Shown here: one piece after another, positions 8,020 to 15,720 of the stretch
How the letters are laid out: the number at the start of each line of letters is the position of its first letter
How positions within the stretch are numbered: position 1 is the first letter of the stretch
From: Campylobacteraceae bacterium
GTDB lineage: Bacteria; Campylobacterota; Campylobacteria; Campylobacterales; Sulfurospirillaceae
Assembly: GCA_027050775.1 (NCBI GenBank)
Contig: JALUBH010000037.1
Location: 1 to 64,000 of the forward strand
Direction: 5' to 3'
DNA: 64,000 nt
Translations under genes and position numbers: made by a program
The notes under the pieces: model-generated
What the model was told of the DNA's origin: nothing
What the model saw: the letters and a program-made list of their open reading frames with translations, nothing else
Databases searched by the model: none

Positions 8020-8830
8020 AGAGTTGGCATATAAAGCACTTATAAAAGAGGTGCTGTTGACTCCAAAGCCCGGGCTTGTTGATAAAAACAACAATGGCTC
8101 TCACGATGATATGAATATAGAAACTTTTTATGATAGCTCAAGTGCTATTAAGCCTTTTGTAAAGAGATTTTATGATTGTGGAAAAGAGGCTCTACATGTA
8201 GAGCCTAAAATTTTATTCCAAAGTCTTAAAGAGATAGGTAAAGAGTGCGAAAAAGAGATGTTTCTTGCAACTAAAGGTGTAAATACTCACAAAGGTATCA
8301 TCTTCTCTTTTGCCGTGATATGTGGAGCGATAGGGAGATTGCGAGCTAAACAAGACACTTTTGCATATAGGCAATTACAAGATGAGATAAAAGATATATG
8401 TGTAGATTTGGTCAAAAGAGACTTATTGGAAGGTACAAAATGCAATACTGCCGGTGGGAGACTGTTTAGAGATACAAAACAAGCAGGTATCAGAGATGAG
8501 GCGCAAAAAGGGTATCCGTCTATTTTTGAACACAGTTTGCCTTTTTATATTGAGCAAGAGCGATTATTAGGCGAGCAGGTTGCTCTCAAGTTGACACTTT
8601 TGTTGATTATGAGCATGGTAACGGATAGTAATATTTTTGCAAGAGGAGGAGTAGATGCGATGGAATTTGTAAAACTTGAGTCTTACAAATTATTGCATAA
8701 AACAAATATGGAGGAGTTGGATAAAAAACTTATAGGATTTGATAAAGAGATGATAAGAAGAAATCTCTCGCCCGGCGGGAGTGCTGATCTTCTGTGTCTT
8801 ACTTGGTTTTTAGCAAAGCTTGATTTGTAG
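8006..8830 (+). CDS. citG: Triphosphoribosyl-dephospho-CoA synthase CitG
   Basis: Makes the citrate lyase prosthetic-group precursor from ATP and 3'-dephospho-CoA. About 274 residues; blocks VLLTPKPGLVDKNNNGSHDDM, TKGVNTHKGIIFS, CNTAGGRLFRDTKQAG and NLSPGGSADLLCLTWFL match the family. It overlaps the citX end by 14 bp; two adjacent ATGs (8006, 8009) are possible starts. A 20-bp palindrome (8187-8206) lies inside and codes for ALHVE. The gene is convergent with the MFS gene. Confidence 0.94.
   Translation: MMKIEELAYKALIKEVLLTPKPGLVDKNNNGSHDDMNIETFYDSSSAIKPFVKRFYDCGKEALHVEPKILFQSLKEIGKECEKEMFLATKGVNTHKGIIFSFAVICGAIGRLRAKQDTFAYRQLQDEIKDICVDLVKRDLLEGTKCNTAGGRLFRDTKQAGIRDEAQKGYPSIFEHSLPFYIEQERLLGEQVALKLTLLLIMSMVTDSNIFARGGVDAMEFVKLESYKLLHKTNMEELDKKLIGFDKEMIRRNLSPGGSADLLCLTWFLAKLDL
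8187..8206. repeat. Iterated palindrome CTCTACATGTAGAG, copy in citG
   Basis: Perfect 20-bp palindrome AGGCTCTACATGTAGAGCCT inside citG, in frame as EALHVEP. The same core recurs exactly at 10143-10158, 34432-34445 and (13 of 14) 45544-45556, and in degenerate form at 31341-31361, 54135-54148 and 59982-59995. Confidence 0.7.
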
Positions 8831-8874
8831 TTTTTTGAATTTCTTGGAGTATCAAAAAATGGCAAAAGAACATT

Positions 8875-10080
8875 TTAGTCTTTGAGTTTGAAAGACAAGA
8901 AGAGAGCTAGCAAGAGCGTAAGTATGGTTACACTATAAAGTGTTGGATAGTTTGTAAAATGTAAAATTGCTCCGCCTAAAACAGAGAAAAATATCCCAAA
9001 AGAGACTATATTGACTTGGAGTGCCACATATGTCGGCCTAAGTTTTGGTGGTGCTAAAATCAAGATGAGGTTTCCTGAGGAGATTCTATTTCCATCGGTT
9101 GCAGCTCCTATCAAAAAAAAGACTGCCATATACATGTATATGTTTGAGCTCAAAGTTGCGAGTATGATAGCGCTGATATGAAGAGATATGGAGATGATGC
9201 CGGTAAGCTTATTGTATCCTCTGCCGCTTAGATTGCCCCATAAAAAGTTGCTAAGCATGGCTCCTATCATCTGTGCTGTGATTAATGTTCCTATTGCTAC
9301 ACCATTTAGGCTGATTGTCTCTTTTGCCTGCAAGATGATAAAAGGGAGCGCTATAAGATAGCCATAAGCAAAGAGAAATGTACTTAGTTGGATTTGTAAA
9401 TCCTTGTCACTTTTGAGTGTTTCTAGAGAGTTTTTAAGAAACTTTTTAAAAGAGTTTTCGCGAACAGGAATGTCTTGTTTTATAGGTTCATCAATAGTTC
9501 CAAAGGCTATGTAGCCAAGCGACATTATAAATGAGCTGAGCATAAACAGGTACCCAAAACTATATGGTGCTTTAAATTTTTCTAAAATAACTGCTGTTAT
9601 CGCACCACTTATTAATCCTCCTAGTCCACTGAAAAACTGTCTGTAAGCCATGGTTTTGCCACGAAATTTATGACTAAAAATTTTTGCGACTATATCTTTG
9701 AAGTAAATCGCACCAAATCCGGCACTAAATGAGAAGCTAAAGAGTCCAATACCTATGCAAAAAAGAGTTAGGTTTGGGTGTTTACTCCCAATAAAATTGA
9801 TAGCAACTCCTATAAAAAACCAGGAGATAAATCTAAAAACAAAAACTCGCCTAAGGTATGGTAGCATCCTTGCATAGCTTTGTGATTTGAAAGCCGCGAA
9901 GAGTTGGACGACTATAGCACCGCCTCTAAGAAGCGTGGCAAAAAGTCCTACAATCATTGAGCTTCCGCCAAAATGATTTACCATTAGAGGCAAAATTGTT
10001 GAAGGCTCTGCAATTGTAACACCGATAGTGAGAAAAAAACCATGTAAGATATTTTTGATATGATTTGAAAATTTGTCCAA
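8875..10080 (-). CDS. Major facilitator superfamily transporter
   Basis: Inner-membrane protein of 401 residues with about twelve hydrophobic segments in two halves around a charged loop (residues ~200-220). The N-terminal half has STILPLMVNHFGGSSMIVGLF and KFRGKTMAYRQFFSGLGGLISG; the latter resembles the conserved cytoplasmic loop of MFS proteins. The substrate cannot be deduced. It converges on citG and is probably transcribed alone; being next to the citrate genes is weak evidence for a link, as it lies on the other strand. Confidence 0.85.
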   Translation of the reverse strand: MDKFSNHIKNILHGFFLTIGVTIAEPSTILPLMVNHFGGSSMIVGLFATLLRGGAIVVQLFAAFKSQSYARMLPYLRRVFVFRFISWFFIGVAINFIGSKHPNLTLFCIGIGLFSFSFSAGFGAIYFKDIVAKIFSHKFRGKTMAYRQFFSGLGGLISGAITAVILEKFKAPYSFGYLFMLSSFIMSLGYIAFGTIDEPIKQDIPVRENSFKKFLKNSLETLKSDKDLQIQLSTFLFAYGYLIALPFIILQAKETISLNGVAIGTLITAQMIGAMLSNFLWGNLSGRGYNKLTGIISISLHISAIILATLSSNIYMYMAVFFLIGAATDGNRISSGNLILILAPPKLRPTYVALQVNIVSFGIFFSVLGGAILHFTNYPTLYSVTILTLLLALFLSFKLKD

Positions 10081-10139
10081 AGTAGCTTGTCCTAATGAAA
10101 TAAGTGAGGAATTATACCATATTTGACTAGGTACTTATC

Positions 10140-10161
10140 TTAGCTCTACATGTAGAGCTAA
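10140..10161. repeat. Iterated palindrome CTCTACATGTAGAG, intergenic copy upstream of the MFS gene
   Basis: Perfect 22-bp palindrome with core CTCTACATGTAGAG extended by TTAG / CTAA. It lies 60 bp upstream of the MFS start. It could act as an operator or hairpin here, but identical cores in coding sequence elsewhere in the window argue that it is a dispersed repeat. Confidence 0.7.
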
Positions 10162-10214
10162 ACTAGTGGCAGCCGGTTTTTTAGCCTGTGTATTGCCCCT
10201 CTTTGAAAGATGAA

Positions 10215-10252
10215 TCTTAGGTATATAAATATAGCAACTTATACACCTAAGA
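10215..10252. terminator. Hairpin between the FmdE-like gene and the MFS promoter
   Basis: Inverted repeat TCTTAGGTATATAA / TTATACACCTAAGA, 14-bp arms with one mismatch and a 10-nt loop, about 30 bp past the stop of the minus-strand FmdE-like gene. No T run follows on the minus strand, so terminator function is tentative. Confidence 0.4.
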
Positions 10253-10283
10253 TAAAAATTATTTTAGTATCTATTGATTTAAG

Positions 10284-10892
10284 TCAAATCTCCACTATGT
10301 CTATCATTTCTTTATTGTTTATATTGTCTGTAAGTATCCTTTTTACACGCTCTTGCCATAGTTGACCAAACTCTTTAATTTGTTCTTTGCTTGCATTTTC
10401 TGTTATAACTAGACCCATCAACTCTTGCATTTTAGGATGTGGTGGAATTATCCCTGGATTGTAAAATACATCTACGCTTTTGTCTGTATCTATTCTTGTA
10501 AATCTTGCATTTGAATTTATATTTGAGTTAAATTTCATCAAAGAGTGTCTTGCAAAGTTTCCATTTAAGCCTTTGAATCCACTTTTATCTGTGGCACCTG
10601 TTATGTTTGAAATTACATTTCCTATAACCCCGGCAACTCCATCTTCCATATCTTCTTTAAACTCAACTTTTATCTCGCCTCTGACTGCCGGTTTATCAGG
10701 ATAGAGGGCATCAAGGGCTTTGAGTGTCATTAAATATGCTCCTGCTACCGTTGGGCAACTATGTCCAGCAGATTTTACGATTTGCGTATATCTGAATTTA
10801 ATAATTCCATCTTCGACAGTGCCTAGAGTCAAAGCAAGTGGGTCAAAAGTAGTAATTCCCGGTACTTCATCGAAAAATATTGGAAAACTCAT
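10284..10892 (-). CDS. FmdE-like protein
   Basis: 202 residues from the ATG at 10892, which overlaps the stop of the preceding gene (TGATG); a longer frame to 10958 lies inside that gene. Residues ~40-55 read KSAGHSCPTVAGAYLM, resembling the GHxCPG metal site of FmdE-type proteins (subunit E family of formylmethanofuran dehydrogenase); a further conserved-looking block is GFKGLNGNFARHSLM. The family often binds zinc or lies near molybdenum or redox enzymes; the role here is unknown. Last gene of a four-gene operon controlled from 12857. Confidence 0.6.
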   Translation of the reverse strand: MSFPIFFDEVPGITTFDPLALTLGTVEDGIIKFRYTQIVKSAGHSCPTVAGAYLMTLKALDALYPDKPAVRGEIKVEFKEDMEDGVAGVIGNVISNITGATDKSGFKGLNGNFARHSLMKFNSNINSNARFTRIDTDKSVDVFYNPGIIPPHPKMQELMGLVITENASKEQIKEFGQLWQERVKRILTDNINNKEMIDIVEI

Positions 10893-11194
10893 CAAAATGC
10901 TCCTAGTGCTTTTTTTACTTCGTCGCTTGCCATAGTGACATTCCATGCCGGCTCCCAAACGATTTCAACTTCACAACTATTTATACCGTTAATTTTCTCA
11001 ACAGCCTCTTTTGTCCATTGTTTCATCATTTCATGTAAAGGACAGCCTCTAGTTGAAAGGGTCATTGTTACATGTACATGATCGCCTTCAACTTTTGCCC
11101 CATAAATTAAGCCCAAAGAGTAGATGTCAAATCCGACCTCAGGGTCTATTACTGTTTTTATAGCATCATATACCATTTCCTCAGTTACCGCCAT
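10892..11194 (-). CDS. MIP18/DUF59-family (SufT/PaaD-like) metal-sulfur cluster protein
   Basis: Small cytoplasmic protein (100 residues) with the DUF59 fold: VYDAIKTVIDPEVGFDIYSLGLIY (residues ~8-31) and the cysteine motif TLSTRGCPLHEMM. Relatives such as SufT, PaaD and CIA2 assist iron-sulfur maturation. The end reads VEIVWEPAWN, also typical (WxPxW). It overlaps both neighbours by a few bases, so it is made together with the membrane protein before it and the FmdE-like protein after it. Confidence 0.85.
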   Translation of the reverse strand: MAVTEEMVYDAIKTVIDPEVGFDIYSLGLIYGAKVEGDHVHVTMTLSTRGCPLHEMMKQWTKEAVEKINGINSCEVEIVWEPAWNVTMASDEVKKALGAF

Positions 11195-12476
11195 TTTTTA
11201 ATCCTTTATTATAATTTTCTAACTCTTCTATGCCATAGACGAGTGTAAAATAGATATTGTATATCACCAATAGTGTGCCTATCCCCATGATCACTGTTCC
11301 GACTTGGAATATTAACGGAATTTTTAGTATAATAGCACTGATGGCTAGCAAAAGTCCGACAAGTGTAATCCAAAACTGGATATCTGCTACTTTTTCGTGT
11401 ACCATATCATTTAGCATTGGAACTTTTATTTTTCCGACGAGTGGGGAATATCTCTGATACCACACTAGGAAAGGAAGTATTTTATATATATGCCCGACTA
11501 CAAAAAAAGTAAAAAATCCAAAAAATAGAGTAAATCCAAAAAGTAGATAATATGTATCGTTCTTAGTAATAACTCCTGTTAGAAGAATGAAAAATGATAT
11601 TATAAGCGTAGCAAACGAAGCCATCATATTTTTTGCCCAAAAATCATTTTGTTTTCTGATTCTTGTTGAAAATATCAGATACATTTGATAAAGTGCAAAA
11701 AAGATAGCTATAGTTGAAAAGAGTACTCCGCCAAATTTTAGGATATTAATCTTAAAAAAAGTTCCTATTAAAAATAGAACCAACCCTGTGATTATAGTAT
11801 AAAAAGCCATCTCTATCGCAGTTTGTTTAAAGCCGTGTGAAAGTGAAAACATGGGCAATAAAATCATGCCGATCCCCATGATGGTCATGATAACATATCC
11901 AAATATAGTCGTAGCTATGTGCATTTGTACTAAGTCTAGTATGTCAGGATAAAATCCGTATATGAGATTTAATGCGATTATAAAACCTATAGTGACGCCG
12001 ATAGTCAAAAATATATTTGAAACAAGTATGAATTTTGCAACTATATCCCATCTAGTGATATTTCTATATGTAAGAAAAATATTTGTGATGAAAATAAGTA
12101 TAGATACATACATCAACATTGCACCATAAGGTAGGATCTGCGTATAGTTTTCATCTCGTAAGCCAAAAGTAAATATCAAAATACCGCCAACAAACATATA
12201 AAATTGCACATAGGCAAAATCTTTTGAAAAAATTGGTATTTCAAGCACCACAGGAACAAGCTGGTACATAGCTCCAAAGATAACCATCATCACAAAACCA
12301 AGCAGATACAAGTGCATTAGAGATGCTATCGAGGATGAGAGGAAATATCCGCTTACTTCATTTGCATAAAAAGGCAGTAGAAAAGCGGTGAAGGCATAAA
12401 AAATTGCTCCTGCTATCATATAATGAGCCACCAATATAAATGGTGGCGCCATATCTGTGGCTAAATTTTTTGCCAT
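11181..12476 (-). CDS. Heme-copper-oxidase subunit I-like multi-pass membrane protein
   Basis: 431 residues with about twelve membrane helices. Histidines lie at positions reminiscent of heme ligands in oxidase subunit I: VAHYMIAG (helix 1), LMHLYLLGFVMMVIFGAMYQLVP (helix 2), DLVQMHIATTIFG (middle), FSLSHGF, and VGHIYKILPFLVWYQRYS near residue 335. It lacks the full Cu-B histidine pattern, so it may bind heme without being an oxidase. An NnrS-type protein is an alternative. Operon context (FNR-type promoter, DUF2249, MIP18) points to nitrogen-oxide or low-oxygen physiology, by inference. Confidence 0.6.
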   Translation of the reverse strand: MAKNLATDMAPPFILVAHYMIAGAIFYAFTAFLLPFYANEVSGYFLSSSIASLMHLYLLGFVMMVIFGAMYQLVPVVLEIPIFSKDFAYVQFYMFVGGILIFTFGLRDENYTQILPYGAMLMYVSILIFITNIFLTYRNITRWDIVAKFILVSNIFLTIGVTIGFIIALNLIYGFYPDILDLVQMHIATTIFGYVIMTIMGIGMILLPMFSLSHGFKQTAIEMAFYTIITGLVLFLIGTFFKINILKFGGVLFSTIAIFFALYQMYLIFSTRIRKQNDFWAKNMMASFATLIISFFILLTGVITKNDTYYLLFGFTLFFGFFTFFVVGHIYKILPFLVWYQRYSPLVGKIKVPMLNDMVHEKVADIQFWITLVGLLLAISAIILKIPLIFQVGTVIMGIGTLLVIYNIYFTLVYGIEELENYNKGLKNGGN

Positions 12477-12478
12477 TT

Positions 12479-12838
12479 TTATCCGTTACAACTTTTGTCA
12501 CTAAGGTCGGCTTTTTCGCTCATACCATCTTTATATGAAAAGACTAATTTTGCTTTTCCATCTTCTGTATTTCCTTCTTCTATATTGTAGTTTGCATTTA
12601 TTTTAGGAAGTAACCCGGCAGGACTTTTATGATTTATCATGATAACTTTTGTGTTTTTGTCTTTGATTAGACCAACTGCAAGCATAGCATTTACCATTGG
12701 CTCTGGTGGACCACATCTTGATGTGTCAAACTCTATGTATGTAGTTTCTCCTATCTTATATTCAAAAAAAGGTACTGTTTGTCCCTCAACTTTTATCTCT
12801 TCTGCGTCATCTGGTTTTGTGATTTTTAAATCAGACAT
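12479..12838 (-). CDS. DUF2249-like small protein
   Basis: 119 residues, cytoplasmic. The block IEFDTSRCGPPEPMVNAML followed by KVIMINHKSPAGLLPKI resembles DUF2249, a TusA-like fold with a LDxRGLxPPEPMV start. A CxNG-type end (KSCNG) adds a second cysteine region. Its molecular role is not known. First gene of the operon; RBS AGGAGTTAAT before the ATG and a TATAAT at 12864-12869. Confidence 0.65.
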   Translation of the reverse strand: MSDLKITKPDDAEEIKVEGQTVPFFEYKIGETTYIEFDTSRCGPPEPMVNAMLAVGLIKDKNTKVIMINHKSPAGLLPKINANYNIEEGNTEDGKAKLVFSYKDGMSEKADLSDKSCNG

Positions 12839-12856
12839 ATTAACTCCTATTTAATT

Positions 12857-12905
12857 TTTCGAAATTATACACTACTTTTATTTAAAGTTAATTGATTTAT
12901 GTCAA
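12857..12905 (-). promoter_or_regulatory. FNR/CRP-type class II promoter of the DUF2249 operon
   Basis: On the minus strand TATAAT (12869-12864) predicts a transcript start near 12857. The dyad TTGATTTATGTCAA (12892-12905) is one base from the FNR consensus TTGAT-N4-ATCAA, and its centre falls at -41.5, the classical position for activation by FNR/CRP-family proteins. A Crp/Fnr-family gene lies at 32778. A near copy, TTGATTTAAGTCAA, sits at 10274-10287 at the end of the same operon. Confidence 0.65.
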
Positions 12906-12907
12906 TA

Positions 12908-13048
12908 TTATGCAAATTCGGCTATCAAAGATGGCGCGTTTAAAACTTTTAATATTATTTTATCGTTTTTTGGTAGTGTATGCAGGTATTTCGAGTCATC
13001 CTCTCCAAAGAAGATGACTCTATTGTTTTCAAATATTTTTACTGTCAA
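12908..13048 (-). CDS. Possible 46-residue protein
   Basis: Short frame from TTG at 13048 to TAA at 12908, 14 bp after the PAS gene stop. AGAAGGA sits 5 bases before the TTG. The product starts MTVKIFENNRVIFFGEDDS and continues with YLHTLPKNDKIILKVLNAPS; composition is balanced and not like random AT-rich sequence. No family is recognised. It could be a real last gene of the NosL/ABC operon or the remnant of one. Confidence 0.4.
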   Translation of the reverse strand: MTVKIFENNRVIFFGEDDSKYLHTLPKNDKIILKVLNAPSLIAEFA

Positions 13049-13062
13049 AATATCCTTCTAAA

Positions 13063-13587
13063 CTAGTAAAATCTATGTATCTCTTCCATTAAGTTGTCTA
13101 TAGTAATATCATCGCCTTTATCGGCTAAAAATTCATTCAAGTATTTTTCACTAGCTTCCATTCCACCGTCTTTTTCTATTTCAACAAGTTTTTTATATAG
13201 AGGCAATAAAATATTGGTTATATGTTTAGAGACCGCTTTTCTGTATGCTCTGTATCCTTTTATCTCTTTTGTGTTAATATCTCTCATGATTTCAAAATGT
13301 GTAAACACCCAATAGTATCTTCCATCCCTTGCTAGATTTTTTATGACAGCTGTTAAGTTATGGCCATTTTGGATTCTATCCCACAAAAGTTTGAATGCAA
13401 TACGAGGCATATCAGGATGTCTTACAATGCTATGAGGTTGCCCTATAAGCTCTTTTTTTGGGTATCCGGAGATCTCTGCAAAGTAGTCATTGCACTCTAT
13501 AATTATGCCTTTTTTGTCTGTTTGTGATTCTATATATTTTGTATTGTCTAAGATTATCTCTTCATCTATCGGTTCTGGTCTTTTCAT
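13063..13587 (-). CDS. PAS-domain protein
   Basis: 174-residue soluble protein dominated by one PAS domain (residues ~20-115): GIIIECNDYFAEISGYPKKEL, GQPHSIVRHPDMPRIAFKLLW, then NLARDGRYYWVFTHFEIM. This resembles the Aer-type redox/oxygen PAS that often binds FAD. No output domain follows, only a short helical tail, so it must act through a partner. It overlaps the NosL-like gene before it by 4 bp. Confidence 0.85.
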   Translation of the reverse strand: MKRPEPIDEEIILDNTKYIESQTDKKGIIIECNDYFAEISGYPKKELIGQPHSIVRHPDMPRIAFKLLWDRIQNGHNLTAVIKNLARDGRYYWVFTHFEIMRDINTKEIKGYRAYRKAVSKHITNILLPLYKKLVEIEKDGGMEASEKYLNEFLADKGDDITIDNLMEEIHRFY

Positions 13588-14099
13588 TTGTTTTCCTCTT
13601 GAAGTATTTTTTTTCTGATTTTTGGATTTGTCATATTTTCTCCTCTTAACATTCTAAGTCTCATTTCATTATAATTTATAAAGTTCTTTCTATCTTTTTC
13701 ATACGGTGCGAATCCATAGTGCATCGGTGTTTCAAAATCGCTTATGCTATAGTATGCTTTTTTGGCATTTATCCACTTTTTGGTATCTGTTGCATATGCC
13801 CAGATTGTAACATTTTTTGGATTAATATTGTGTGCTTTCATCCAAAGAATAGAGCATCCGGGATCGTCAAAAAAGTGTGTTTTATAATCTTTTGTGATAA
13901 TTTCTACGGCAAAAGTGTCTTTTGATAGATACATGTGACATTGAGGGTCTTGCATCTTGTTTGGTATTATCTTTAATGGAATTTTTTTGATATTTTTCAC
14001 ATCTTCACTCTTTTTTCCCGAATCCAATTTGTAATACAAGAGTCCGAGTATAACCAAAATTGGAAAAACAATCAATATAATCTTTTTTATCATAACCAA
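13584..14099 (-). CDS. NosL-like membrane-anchored protein
   Basis: 171 residues: an N-terminal membrane anchor (IILIVFPILVILGLLYY) then a periplasmic NosL-like domain. MQDPQCHMYLSKDTFAVEI corresponds to the NosL metal site but keeps only one cysteine; HFFDDPGCSILWMKAHN and WINAKKAYY match the canonical nosL product at 18663 (FDDMGCGIMWLK, WIDARKAYY). NosL proteins bind Cu(I) and supply copper for NosZ; a role in copper or metal delivery is inferred. Overlaps both neighbours, so co-translated. Confidence 0.8.
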   Translation of the reverse strand: MVMIKKIILIVFPILVILGLLYYKLDSGKKSEDVKNIKKIPLKIIPNKMQDPQCHMYLSKDTFAVEIITKDYKTHFFDDPGCSILWMKAHNINPKNVTIWAYATDTKKWINAKKAYYSISDFETPMHYGFAPYEKDRKNFINYNEMRLRMLRGENMTNPKIRKKILQEENK

Positions 14100-15052
14100 G
14101 CTCCATGTTTTATATAGTATGTAATCGGATATGCACTTATGATGATGGCATAGATAACATTAAATATAGCAGATACATTATAGTAGAATTTTTCTTTCTT
14201 TTTCTCTAAAATAGACATTATAGCTCCACTTATACCAAAAAATGTTCCAATATAAAGAGTTATATACACAACATACCCTATGTAGTCATAATTTTTTTGT
14301 AGCATACAAAAAGGGCAATGATGTGTTGGAAGTTGATATATGTAGGTTCCAAAAAATACAATTAAAGAGATGATAGCTATAAAAACATATATGAGATTTA
14401 AACTCAATACTACAAAAGCATTTTTGAATATATACGAGATCATCAAGAGTACAAAAATAGCATAAAATATATATACAAAGTATAGCTTATTTACGGTAAA
14501 TATAAAAGAAAAAGATGAGGTTGATGCAGCGGAAAATAGGGCTCCACAGCAACTAACTAGTTTACTCACATCAAGTGAAGTGAAAAAATCAATGTCAAGA
14601 TATATCTCAACAAGAAGAAAAATAAATCCTATGGCATATAGTAAAAATTTATATCTTGTATATGGCTGATTTTCATTTTTTAAATCAAAATGATTAAGAA
14701 CGAGCCAAAAACCAAATATATATAGATTGAGGATTTTATAAAAAAACATAGCAGAGCCAAAACTAACGGAGTTTACTACGCCGGCGGCACACATGGCACC
14801 TACAATTACATTTGAAAGCTTATTGGCTGTAAATATAAAAAATAGAAAGAGAGGTAGCTTTACTACAAATATGTATTTTATGATAGTTGCGACCAAAAAA
14901 CTCTGTTTTTCTAGTTTGTATTGCAACGGAGTTGTGGAGTTTAAATCCCAGTATCTCGCTATTCTTATGCTGATGAAAAAAGCAATTGTTCCAAAAAATA
15001 AAAATATAAAATCAAGTGCTAGAATAGTGATGATTTCAGGTGTTAGAAGCAT
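14090..15052 (-). CDS. Polytopic membrane protein with a DsbB-like CPFC motif
   Basis: 320 residues with about nine membrane helices. Between helices lies LPTHHCPFCMLQKNYDYIGY; CPxC followed by LQ resembles the first periplasmic redox loop of DsbB-type quinone-linked thiol oxidoreductases, and the HH pair could bind metal. A second cysteine pair (SKLVSCCGALF) is near residue 165. No further family match. Encoded between the ABC transporter and a NosL-like protein, so it may keep NosL-type cysteines in the right redox state. Confidence 0.6.
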   Translation of the reverse strand: MLLTPEIITILALDFIFLFFGTIAFFISIRIARYWDLNSTTPLQYKLEKQSFLVATIIKYIFVVKLPLFLFFIFTANKLSNVIVGAMCAAGVVNSVSFGSAMFFYKILNLYIFGFWLVLNHFDLKNENQPYTRYKFLLYAIGFIFLLVEIYLDIDFFTSLDVSKLVSCCGALFSAASTSSFSFIFTVNKLYFVYIFYAIFVLLMISYIFKNAFVVLSLNLIYVFIAIISLIVFFGTYIYQLPTHHCPFCMLQKNYDYIGYVVYITLYIGTFFGISGAIMSILEKKKEKFYYNVSAIFNVIYAIIISAYPITYYIKHGAWL

Positions 15053-15720
15053 TATAGAATTTCTCCGTTATGTATATCAATCTGTCTGTCTATAAAGTCC
15101 AAATCAAAAAAGAGAGGATCATGCGAAGCTATGATGATGCTATTATGACCATTTTTTAGTTTTTTTAAGATCTCTATGAACTCCAAAGAGAGTTTTTTAT
15201 CCAAATTTGCCGTCGGTTCATCTGCTATGATTATACTTGGATTGTTGACTAGTGCTCTTGCGATTGCAACTCTTTGCTGCTCTCCACCAGAGAGGTTTTT
15301 GACCATAACTTCCATCTTTGATTCGAGTGAAAAGTTTTGAAAAAGTTCTTGTAGTCTATCTTCTAACCAATTGCTATCTGGATTGGATGGGATGAGCGGA
15401 ACTATCACATTTTCTTTTGCACTAAGGCTTGGAATGAGATTGTATCTTTGAAATATAAAACCTATATTTTCTCTTCTAAAGAGCGAGGTAAAATTGTCAG
15501 CTAGTTTTGAGACTCTTTTGCCATCAACTATAACTTCTCCGATTGTAGGTTTGTTTAGTGCTGCTATTAGCGATAAGATTGTACTTTTACCACTACCGCT
15601 CGGACCTTTTAGAAGGACTATTTCACCTTTTTGCACATGCAGATTTATATCTTTTAGTGCGACAACTTTGTCTTTTGCTCCAACTTTAAACTCTTTGGTT
15701 ACATTTTTTAATTCTATCAT
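15052..15720 (-). CDS. ABC transporter ATPase, LolD/MacB type
   Basis: 222 residues. Walker A GPSGSGKST (residues ~39-47), Q-loop FQRYNLIPSLS, signature LSGGEQQRVAIARAL, Walker B IIIADEPTANLD and H-loop SHD are all intact. LolD/MacB/FtsE-type ATPases pair with FtsX-like permeases, as with the next upstream gene, and use ATP to drive mechanical movement of periplasmic domains. It overlaps the permease by 4 bp and the next gene by 1 bp. Confidence 0.93.
   Translation of the reverse strand: MIELKNVTKEFKVGAKDKVVALKDINLHVQKGEIVLLKGPSGSGKSTILSLIAALNKPTIGEVIVDGKRVSKLADNFTSLFRRENIGFIFQRYNLIPSLSAKENVIVPLIPSNPDSNWLEDRLQELFQNFSLESKMEVMVKNLSGGEQQRVAIARALVNNPSIIIADEPTANLDKKLSLEFIEILKKLKNGHNSIIIASHDPLFFDLDFIDRQIDIHNGEIL

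Noticed and set aside
10274-10287. Second FNR-like dyad as a promoter element of the MFS gene
   Set aside because: It overlaps the stop codon of the FmdE-like gene and lies about 200 bp from the MFS start with no fitting -10; mentioned only as a sequence match.
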